Shown in pieces: positions 57,729 through 64,000 of a stretch of 64,000 bases of DNA. Source of the stretch: Thiemannella venezuelensis (GTDB lineage: Bacteria > Actinomycetota > Actinomycetes > Streptosporangiales > Streptosporangiaceae); assembly GCF_014203605.1 (NCBI RefSeq), contig NZ_JACHJJ010000009.1, forward strand, positions 186,001 through 250,000, written 5' to 3'. The notes under the pieces were generated by a model. The model was not told where the DNA came from. It made no database searches and saw only the letters and a list, made by a program, of their open reading frames with translations. Position numbers and translations under genes: made by a program. How positions within the stretch are numbered: position 1 is the first letter of the stretch; the number at the start of each line of letters is the position of its first letter.

Positions 57729-58448
57729 TCAGACGGTGGGGACCCGCCTGAAGGCCTCGGCGTAGCGGCCCTCGCCGAGGCCGCCGTTCTTCGCCAGGAA
57801 GGCGAAGCGCTCCCGGATGAAGTCCTCGAACCCCTCGATGTGGCTCGTCTGGCTCACGTGGGCGCGCAGCGCGGCGAGCTTGCGGTCGAAGGTGCCGGTG
57901 ACGTCCACGTGGTGGTTCGGGCTCTCGTCTCCGTTCAGCCAGACCTCGGGGACCGCCCACGCCTCCAGGCCCTCGTCCGCCAGCAGTTCGGGGAAGGCGT
58001 AGGGGTTGCGGGCGTCGGGGTAGACGGCGTCGAGGGCCGCGCCGCCGACCGCGCGGTGGTCGGGGTGGCTGGGCGCGATGAAGGTGTAGTTGCGCTCGGG
58101 GGTGTGGGTGATCACCAGGTCGGGGCGGACCTGGCGGACGACCCGGGCGATGTCGCGCCGCAGGCCCAGGCCCGGCTCCACGCTCCCGTCCCGGTAGCCG
58201 AGGAAGCGCAGGTCGTGCACGCCCACGACCTTGGCCGCGGCCGTCTGCTCGGCGCGGCGGAGCTCGGCCATCCCGCCGCCGTCCAGCGCGCGGTCGAAGC
58301 CGCCGGCGTCGCCGTCGGTGACGACGCAGTAGACCACCTCGGCGCCCCGGTCGGTGAGGCGGGCGACGGTCCCCGCGGCGGCGAATTCGGCGTCGTCCGG
58401 GTGCGCGGTCACCACGAGCACCCGGTTGATCTCGTTCTCGGACAGCAT
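57729..58448 (-). CDS. PIG-L family deacetylase
   Basis: A 239-residue zinc deacetylase. AHPDDAEFAAAG (residues 15-26, His and two Asp as metal ligands) and the HPDHRAVG motif near 137 are intact. It may be MshB/Mca-like or act on N-acetylglucosaminyl compounds; the C-terminal FEDFIRERFAFLAK supports the bacillithiol/LmbE-type group. GGAAGGG lies six to ten bases before the ATG at 58448. The next gene upstream, pcrA, is divergent. Confidence 0.88.
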   Translation of the reverse strand: MLSENEINRVLVVTAHPDDAEFAAAGTVARLTDRGAEVVYCVVTDGDAGGFDRALDGGGMAELRRAEQTAAAKVVGVHDLRFLGYRDGSVEPGLGLRRDIARVVRQVRPDLVITHTPERNYTFIAPSHPDHRAVGGAALDAVYPDARNPYAFPELLADEGLEAWAVPEVWLNGDESPNHHVDVTGTFDRKLAALRAHVSQTSHIEGFEDFIRERFAFLAKNGGLGEGRYAEAFRRVPTV

Positions 58449-58565
58449 GCGAGGCCCTTCCGGTCTTTCCACACCTGATCACCGGGTGCAACCGCCGGAA
58501 AGTCCGTCCGCATTCCTTCCCGCGCCTGGACCCGGTTGTCGGTGACCCGCCCTAACCTAGGGGGC

Positions 58566-60818
58566 GTGTCGATCCCAGCCGATTCCCTGACCCACCCGTT
58601 GCTCGACGGGCTCAACCCCCAGCAGCGCGAGGCCGTCGTGCACCACGGCAGCCCCCTGCTCATCGTGGCGGGAGCGGGGTCGGGCAAGACGAGGGTGCTG
58701 ACCCACCGCATCGCCTACCTGCTGGCCGAGCGGGACGTGCGGCCGCAGGAGATCCTGGCGATCACCTTCACCAACAAGGCCGCCAAGGAGATGAAGGAGC
58801 GGGTCGACAAGCTCATCGGGCCGCGCTCGGCGGCGATGTGGGTGATGACGTTCCACAGCGCGTGCGTGCGGATCCTGCGCCGCGAGGCCGCGCGGCTGGG
58901 CTTCCCGTCGGGCTTCTCCATCTACGACCAGGCCGACTCCCAGCGCCTGATGGCCATGGTCTGCCGGGAGATGGACCTCGACCCCAAGCGCTACCCGCCC
59001 CGCTCCTTCTCCGCGCAGGTCAGCAACTTCAAGAACGAGCTGGTCGACTACGAGACGGCCGCCGACCGGGCGTCCACGCACATGGAGCGCACGCTCGCCG
59101 AGGCCTACAAGAACTACCAGCGGCGGCTGACCGAGGCCGGCGCGATGGACTTCGACGACCTCATCATGCTCACGGTCACGCTGCTGCAGATCTTCCCCGA
59201 CGTGGCCGAGCACTACCGCCGCCGCTGGCGGCACGTCATGGTCGACGAGTACCAGGACACCAACCACGCCCAGTACACCCTGATCCGGGAGCTCGTCGGC
59301 ACCCCCGAGCTGCGCACCGCCGACGGCGACCTGGTCCGGGAGGGCTCGTCCGGGATCGCCCCGGCGGAGCTGTGCGTGGTGGGTGACGCCGACCAGTCGA
59401 TCTACGCCTTCCGCGGTGCGACGATCCGCAACATCCTGGAGTTCGAGCGCGACTACCCGGACGCGCGGACGATCCTGCTGGAGCAGAACTACCGCTCGAC
59501 CCAGACCATCCTGTCGGCCGCCAACGCGGTGATCTCCCGCAACGAGAGCCGCAAGCCCAAGAACCTCTGGTCGGACCAGGGCGCCGGGCCGAAGATCGTG
59601 GGCTACGTCGCCGACGACGAGCACGACGAGGCCATGTTCGTCGCCCAGGAGGTCGACAAGCTCGCCGACGACGAGGGCGTGGTCCCCGGCCAGGTGGCGG
59701 TGTTCTACCGGACCAACGCGGCGTCGCGGGTGTTCGAGGAGACCTTCATCCGCACCGGCCTGCCGTACAAGGTCGTGGGCGGGGTGCGCTTCTACGAGCG
59801 CAAGGAGGTCCGCGACCTGCTGGCCTACCTGCGGGTGCTGGCCAACCCCAACGACGTGGTCTCGCTGCGCCGCATCCTCAACGTGCCCAAGCGGGGCATC
59901 GGCGACCGGGCCGAGGCGATGGTGGAGGCGTTCGCGGCCCGGGAGCGCGTCCCGTTCGCCGAGGGGCTGCGCCGGGCCGGCGAGGCGCCGGGCATGGCCA
60001 CCCGATCGGTCAACGCGATCAAGGAGTTCGTCGCGCTCCTGGACGAGCTGACGCTCAAGGCCGAGAGCATGTCCCCGTCGGAGCTGGCCCAGGAGGTGCT
60101 GGTCAGCACCGGCTACCGGGCCGAGCTGGCGGGCTCCGGGGACCCGCAGGACGAGAGCCGCCTGGAGAACCTGGACGAGATGGTCTCGGTGGCCTCCGAG
60201 TTCGAGGAGGCCAACCCCGAGGGCACGCTCGTGGAGTTCCTGGAGCAGGTCTCGCTGGTGGCCGACGCCGACCAGATCCCGGTGGGCGACGGCGGGCAGG
60301 GCGTCGTCACGCTGATGACCCTGCACACGGCCAAGGGGCTGGAGTTCCCGGTGGTCTTCCTCACCGGCATGGAGGACGGCGTCTTCCCGCACATGCGCTC
60401 CATGGGCGAGCCGAAGGAGCTGGAGGAGGAGCGCCGCCTGGCCTACGTGGGCATCACCCGCGCCGAGCGCCGCCTGTACGTCTCCCGGGCGGCGGTGCGC
60501 AGCTCGTGGGGCTCGCCGTCGTTCAACCCCGCCTCCCGCTTCGTCGCCGAGATCCCCTCCGACCTGGTCGACTGGCGCAGCGACCCGAAGAAGAACGCCT
60601 GGACCGCCGCCACCCGCCGCGAGCCCTCCCGTACGGCTCCCGCGGGCAGGAAGGGGGGCCGCCAGATCCCCAGCCTGAAGCCCGGCGACCGGGTCACCCA
60701 CGACCAGTACGGCCTGGGCACGGTCGTCTCGTGCGACGGCGACAAGGCGAAGGTCGACTTCGGCAGCGGCGGGGAGAAGACCCTGGTGCTGGCCTACGCC
60801 CCGCTGGAGAAGCTCTGA
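58566..60818 (+). CDS. pcrA: ATP-dependent DNA helicase PcrA/UvrD
   Basis: A 750-residue superfamily 1A 3'-5' helicase for repair and for removal of proteins from DNA. Walker A AGAGSGKT is near residue 35-42, DEYQDT near 224, and GDADQSIYAFRGA, LEQNYRST and VTLMTLHTAKGLEFPVVFL with the VGITRA motif follow. The C-terminal Tudor-like RNA-polymerase-binding domain (KPGDRVTHDQYGLGTVV) is present. The GTG has no clean Shine-Dalgarno; TAACCT seven bases upstream could be a -10 of a leaderless mRNA. Confidence 0.97.
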   Translation: MSIPADSLTHPLLDGLNPQQREAVVHHGSPLLIVAGAGSGKTRVLTHRIAYLLAERDVRPQEILAITFTNKAAKEMKERVDKLIGPRSAAMWVMTFHSACVRILRREAARLGFPSGFSIYDQADSQRLMAMVCREMDLDPKRYPPRSFSAQVSNFKNELVDYETAADRASTHMERTLAEAYKNYQRRLTEAGAMDFDDLIMLTVTLLQIFPDVAEHYRRRWRHVMVDEYQDTNHAQYTLIRELVGTPELRTADGDLVREGSSGIAPAELCVVGDADQSIYAFRGATIRNILEFERDYPDARTILLEQNYRSTQTILSAANAVISRNESRKPKNLWSDQGAGPKIVGYVADDEHDEAMFVAQEVDKLADDEGVVPGQVAVFYRTNAASRVFEETFIRTGLPYKVVGGVRFYERKEVRDLLAYLRVLANPNDVVSLRRILNVPKRGIGDRAEAMVEAFAARERVPFAEGLRRAGEAPGMATRSVNAIKEFVALLDELTLKAESMSPSELAQEVLVSTGYRAELAGSGDPQDESRLENLDEMVSVASEFEEANPEGTLVEFLEQVSLVADADQIPVGDGGQGVVTLMTLHTAKGLEFPVVFLTGMEDGVFPHMRSMGEPKELEEERRLAYVGITRAERRLYVSRAAVRSSWGSPSFNPASRFVAEIPSDLVDWRSDPKKNAWTAATRREPSRTAPAGRKGGRQIPSLKPGDRVTHDQYGLGTVVSCDGDKAKVDFGSGGEKTLVLAYAPLEKL

Positions 60819-60850
60819 CCCCGGCAGCCTCCGGTCCCGGGGAGGGGAGT

Positions 60851-60872
60851 CCGGCCTCCGTCAGGAGGCCGG
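60851..60872. terminator. Bidirectional terminator at the pcrA/SDR ends
   Basis: A 9-bp perfect stem CCGGCCTCC with loop GTCA, 32 bases after pcrA. Its right side overlaps the last codons of the convergent dehydrogenase. Confidence 0.8.
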
Positions 60873-61817
60873 CGGCAGGCCGTACCGGACGCCGGTCAGC
60901 TCCTCGGAGAGCCCCCACAGCCGGCGCGCGTCGGCGGGGTCGGTCGCCGGCCTGACCGGCCGCACGACCGTCGGGTGGCCCCGGTTCTCGGCCCAGCCGT
61001 CCGGGCCGATGAACTCGCCGCCGCGGGCCCCGGGGTCGGTCGCGGCGTAGAGCTGGCTGAGCGCGCCGACGTCGGCGTGCTGGGCGTAGAACCGGTTGCC
61101 GATGCGCATGATCGACCTCATCAGCCCGGTCGGGCCGGTGGTCTGCAGATTGGTGTCGGAGTAGCCGGGGTGCGCCAGCAGGCTGCGCACCGGTGAGCCG
61201 GCGGCCTTCAGCCTGCGGTCCAGCTCCAGCCCGAAGAGCACGTTGGCGAACTTCGACTGCGCGTAGAAGGAGATCGGCGAGTAGGAACGCGCCCCGGTCA
61301 GGTCGTCGTAGCGGATCCTGCCCTGCCTGTGCAGGGTCGAGCTGACCGTGACCACCCGGGGGTCCCGGCCCGCGGCGATCACGTCGAGCAGCAGGCCGGT
61401 GAGCGCGAAATGGCCGAGGTGGTTGGCGGCGAACTGGCTCTCGTGCCCCTGGGGGCTCAGCGACCGGGGCGGCATCATGATCCCGGCGTTGTTGACCAGC
61501 ACGTCGACGTCCGTCCCGTCGGCGAGGAGTCCTTCGGCGAACCTCCTGACGGAGTCGAGGTCGGCGAGGTCCACCCGGCGCAGTTCGAGGCTGACGGGGC
61601 GGCCGGCGCCCGCCTGGATCTCCTCCAGCGCCCTGCGGCCCTTCGCCTCGTCGCGCACCGCCATCACCACGTGCGCGCCGCGCCGGGCCAGCTCGCGCGT
61701 CGTCGCGTAGCCGAGGCCGCTGTTGGCCCCGGTCACGATGAACGTCCTGCCGGTCTGGTCCGGGATGAGGTCGGCGGTCCACCGTTTCGCGCCCTGGGCC
61801 GGGTTCGTCGTGTTCAT
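60861..61817 (-). CDS. Short-chain dehydrogenase/reductase
   Basis: About 318 residues. It has the NAD(P)-binding TGANSGLGYATTREL, NNAGIM, and the active-site Ser with YAQSKFANV (Tyr-x3-Lys). The overall pattern is like WW-domain oxidoreductase/protochlorophyllide-reductase type dehydrogenases (RHRP-like long SDR). The substrate is unknown. ATG 61817 is selected; GTG 61823 would add two residues. It is monocistronic between two terminators. Confidence 0.87.
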   Translation of the reverse strand: MNTTNPAQGAKRWTADLIPDQTGRTFIVTGANSGLGYATTRELARRGAHVVMAVRDEAKGRRALEEIQAGAGRPVSLELRRVDLADLDSVRRFAEGLLADGTDVDVLVNNAGIMMPPRSLSPQGHESQFAANHLGHFALTGLLLDVIAAGRDPRVVTVSSTLHRQGRIRYDDLTGARSYSPISFYAQSKFANVLFGLELDRRLKAAGSPVRSLLAHPGYSDTNLQTTGPTGLMRSIMRIGNRFYAQHADVGALSQLYAATDPGARGGEFIGPDGWAENRGHPTVVRPVRPATDPADARRLWGLSEELTGVRYGLPPAS

Positions 61818-61865
61818 GGACACATGATGTTCTTCGTGGCGCTTGGTGTCATGTGTCCGGCGGCC

Positions 61866-61907
61866 GGAAGGGCCCGGGGACCATGCTCCGGTCCCGCGGG
61901 CCCTTCC
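61866..61907 (-). terminator. Terminator after the first secreted paralog
   Basis: An 11-bp outer stem GGAAGGGCCCG (61866-61876 with 61897-61907) is extended by an inner stem GGGACC/GGTCCC with loop ATGCTCC. It lies 29 bases past the gene end in transcription direction. Confidence 0.85.
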
Positions 61908-61935
61908 TCCCGCCGTGCGGGGCCCCGTGGATCGA

Positions 61936-62865
61936 TCAGCCCGCGGTCTCGATGATGCGGGTGAAGGGGTCCTCCGCCTTCCCCTCCAGGTCCAGTTCCT
62001 CGAACTCGGCCACCTGGGCGGCGGGCGGGGCCTTGATGGCGGACTTCACGCCCCAGCCGGTGTAGCGGCTGTCGTTGAGGTAGGTGAGGTCCACACTGGT
62101 CAGGCCGCGCATGGACTGGGTCCAGGACGAGACGGCGCGCCGTACGAGCTGGTCGGGGCCGATGTAGAGCTGCCAGCTCACCCGCAGGGGCGCGGACTTG
62201 GCCGAGGGCTCGGCCCCCAGCAGCCCGCGGACGGTGGGGGAGACCCGGTAGAGCTCGCCCAGGGTGATCGTGCCGGAGTGCACGACCGTCCGGGCGCCGT
62301 CCCAGGTCCCGCCGGGGCGTCTGGACGTCGTGTGCGCCAGGGCCGCCTTCAGGGTGGCGGGTTCGAGGGGGTTGACCAGCTGCTGGGCGGGATTGCCGGG
62401 GGAGACCGGCTGGGCCGGGGTGCGCAGCCACTTCTTGCCCTCGGGCATGGCGCCGGCGTAGAACGCGCTGGAGGTGTAGGAGACGCCCTTCACCGTGATC
62501 GTGCGGGAGGGGGCGAACATGTCCTTGAACTCCTCGACGAGCTCCTTGTTCGCGCCGGGCAGGCTGAAGGTGCTGGTCAGGTCGGAGGCGGTCACCCCCT
62601 TGCGGCCGAACTCCAGCACGCCGCCGCGCCGGCCGAAGATGACCCGCTGGGTCCTGCCCTCGCCGATGAGCTTGGCCTGCTCGGTGAGCTTCACGCCGCG
62701 GCCCGGTCTGAACTGCTTTCTCAGCGCGGACACCGGATCCGCCGGTGCGGCCTGCGCGCCCGCCGGGGCGGTGCTCGCCGGAGCGGCGTTCGCCGGGGCC
62801 ACCAGCGCGGGAACGGCCAGCGCCGCCGCGGCGGCACCGGTCAGAGTGGCGATCATCCGCCTCAT
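61936..62865 (-). CDS. Secreted protein of unknown function, paralog 1
   Basis: A 309-residue precursor: signal peptide (MRRMIATLTGAAAAALAVPA, Ala-x-Ala near 27), then a beta-rich domain with no Cys lipobox. Segments shared with the upstream gene are MPEGKKWLRTP, GELYRVSP, the NPLEPATLKAALAHT area and RYTGWGVKSAIKAPPAAQV. The arrangement recalls LolA/LppX-type lipid-carrier folds, but this is inference and the relationship could be wrong. GGGAGGACC lies before the ATG. It is in tandem with its paralog after 102 bases. Confidence 0.78.
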   Translation of the reverse strand: MRRMIATLTGAAAAALAVPALVAPANAAPASTAPAGAQAAPADPVSALRKQFRPGRGVKLTEQAKLIGEGRTQRVIFGRRGGVLEFGRKGVTASDLTSTFSLPGANKELVEEFKDMFAPSRTITVKGVSYTSSAFYAGAMPEGKKWLRTPAQPVSPGNPAQQLVNPLEPATLKAALAHTTSRRPGGTWDGARTVVHSGTITLGELYRVSPTVRGLLGAEPSAKSAPLRVSWQLYIGPDQLVRRAVSSWTQSMRGLTSVDLTYLNDSRYTGWGVKSAIKAPPAAQVAEFEELDLEGKAEDPFTRIIETAG

Positions 62866-62967
62866 CGAGGGGGTCCTCCCATGGAAGGTCTGCGATCTCC
62901 GCGCCGTCGCGGAGAAGTGAGGAGATTCTTCCTCAATTCCTGATGGTTCACGGGAAAACGCCCGGCG

Positions 62968-63789
62968 CTACTCGCCGCCGTTCTCCAGCTCGTCGGGACG
63001 GGCGACCTGGTCGGCCGGGGGCGCCTTCACCGTGACCTTGGAACCCCACCCGGTGTAGCGGGTGTCCATCGTGACGGTCGAGCCCTTCGTGGTGCCCTCG
63101 GTCCCCCGGTAGGCGGCGGTCAGCCGGGCCGGGAGCCGCCCGGCGCCCAGGGCCAGCTTCCAGGTGATCACGGTCTTGGCCTCCTTCGCGGTCGGCTTCC
63201 CTCCGAAGGAGGCCCGGAACCAGGGGGAGACCTTGTACAGCTCGCTGAAGGTGATCTTCCCGGAGTAGGCGGACGGGTGCTTGACCGTGGCACGGGCGAG
63301 GAGCGCCTTGAGCGTCGCCGGTTCGGCGGCGTTGACCGAATGGCTGGACACCCCGACGATGCCGAACGCCATGCCGGGCGTCCGGAGCCATTTCTTGCCC
63401 TCGGGCAGGACTTCGCCGAAAAGTCCCCCGGAGACGTAGGAGATGTTCTTGACCCAGATGACCCGCTCGGGCCTGTCCAGCTTCCCGAGGCCCGGCAACA
63501 CCTCCTTGTCCTTCTCGGGTACGTGCAGCCGCCCGGTCATGTCGGCGGAGGCGATTCCGGAACGGCTGAACCCCAGCGAGCCCTTGAGGCGGGAGAAGAC
63601 CCGGCTCTTGCCGCCGCTCGTGGTCTTCGTGACGTCGCTGAAGGCGACGCCCCGGCCGGTGGCGAGCTGCCCCTTCAGGGCGGCGAGCGGGTCGGGGGCC
63701 TGGACGTGCGCCGCCGAGGCGGACGCGGGGGCCGCCAGGACCGCGGTGGCGGACACGGCGCAGGTCAGACCGGCGATGAGTCGCTTCAT
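62968..63789 (-). CDS. Secreted protein of unknown function, paralog 2
   Basis: A 273-residue precursor. A signal peptide starts MKRLIAGLTCAVSATAVLAA. The mature part carries LPEGKKWLRTPG, FSELYKVSPWF, and the C-terminal RYTGWGSKVTVKAPPADQV. Compared with the paralog it has shorter loops. The ATG at 63789 has GGAGGATCC upstream. A longer frame from 63897 would put 36 non-signal residues before the signal peptide. A dyad at 63845-63861 lies ahead of it. Confidence 0.8.
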   Translation of the reverse strand: MKRLIAGLTCAVSATAVLAAPASASAAHVQAPDPLAALKGQLATGRGVAFSDVTKTTSGGKSRVFSRLKGSLGFSRSGIASADMTGRLHVPEKDKEVLPGLGKLDRPERVIWVKNISYVSGGLFGEVLPEGKKWLRTPGMAFGIVGVSSHSVNAAEPATLKALLARATVKHPSAYSGKITFSELYKVSPWFRASFGGKPTAKEAKTVITWKLALGAGRLPARLTAAYRGTEGTTKGSTVTMDTRYTGWGSKVTVKAPPADQVARPDELENGGE

Positions 63790-63844
63790 GGGGATCCTCC
63801 CGAGTGACGCCCTCCACCCCGTGTGAGAGGGGCCCGGGAATTCT

Positions 63845-63861
63845 CGTGATCGAAGATCACG
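63845..63861. promoter_or_regulatory. Dyad upstream of paralog 2
   Basis: CGTGATC, GAA, GATCACG: a perfect 7-bp inverted repeat with a three-base centre, about 56 bases before the start. An operator or RNA hairpin are both possible. The A/T-rich ACTGAATATCGG just next to it could carry the -10 region of the minus-strand promoter. Confidence 0.4.
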
Positions 63862-64000
63862 ACTGAATATCGGAAACAGGGATTTGCCGGGAATCAATGG
63901 GGAGGCACGTCATTTCACGAGGTGATCACGGTCATCGGTGGTGTACGGGCGGTCCCGGCGAGGTTCCCCGCCGGGACCGGACGGCGGTGGTGCAGTGTCC

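Noticed and set aside
1-64000. tRNA genes, insertion sequences or prophage
   Set aside because: No tRNA-like T-loop and acceptor pairing, no transposase motif with terminal repeats and no phage gene was found by eye; a tRNAscan and ISfinder search would decide.

Overview
The window is about 72% G+C, with nearly every gene ending its codons in G or C. It starts inside guaA (GMP synthase) and carries WhiB, LuxR-type response regulators, PspC-domain proteins, ABATE/CGNR proteins and a PcrA/UvrD helicase. This points to a filamentous high-GC actinomycete, most likely of the Streptosporangiales (an inference from gene content, not from a marker gene). I saw no tRNA, rRNA, CRISPR array, phage gene or intact insertion sequence.

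Region 1 (1-9.4 kb): the 3' part of guaA, a membrane acyltransferase, a secreted polysaccharide deacetylase, a SAM methyltransferase, and two tandem polytopic membrane proteins of GT-C glycosyltransferase character. The last two are mosaics: blocks of several hundred identical bases alternate with unrelated blocks.

Region 2 (9.5-35.5 kb) is the most unusual part and looks like an envelope glycopolymer locus. RmlA, RmlB, a WecE-like sugar aminotransferase and a sugar N-formyltransferase together predict a dTDP-4-formamido-4,6-dideoxyhexose. A polyprenyl-phosphate glycosyltransferase, a GtrA-type membrane protein and a pair of GT-C proteins would carry sugar across the membrane. Then come two family-2 glycosyltransferases and a fusion of a family-2 glycosyltransferase with a TagF-like (CDP-glycerol) polyol-phosphate transferase. 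A duplicated cassette of CDP-alcohol phosphatidyltransferase plus PAPS sulfotransferase follows, with a third sulfotransferase, a GT4 enzyme and a second TagF-like fusion. The simplest reading is a phosphodiester-linked, probably sulfated and N-formylated surface polymer. A soluble histidine kinase flanks it.

Region 3 (37-44 kb): a molybdenum hydroxylase operon (coxS-coxL-coxM) of the form II type with a membrane-anchored CoxG-like protein, then a flavin-reductase-like protein and a VOC-fold protein behind a clear operator-like dyad.

Region 4 (44-58.5 kb): mixed regulatory and housekeeping genes. They include a DJ-1/PfpI gene divergent from a frameshifted lysR gene, an ABATE/CGNR regulator, and a LiaFSR-like envelope-stress module (PspC/LiaF-like protein divergent from a PspC-histidine kinase and its LuxR-type regulator). 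After these come a glutamate-cysteine-ligase-family enzyme, a WhiB protein, a CPBP protease, a small secreted protein, a FetB-like permease and a PIG-L deacetylase.

Region 5 (58.5-64 kb): pcrA, a short-chain dehydrogenase, and two tandem paralogous secreted proteins of unknown function. Convergent gene ends are usually marked by strong G+C-rich inverted repeats that look like intrinsic terminators.
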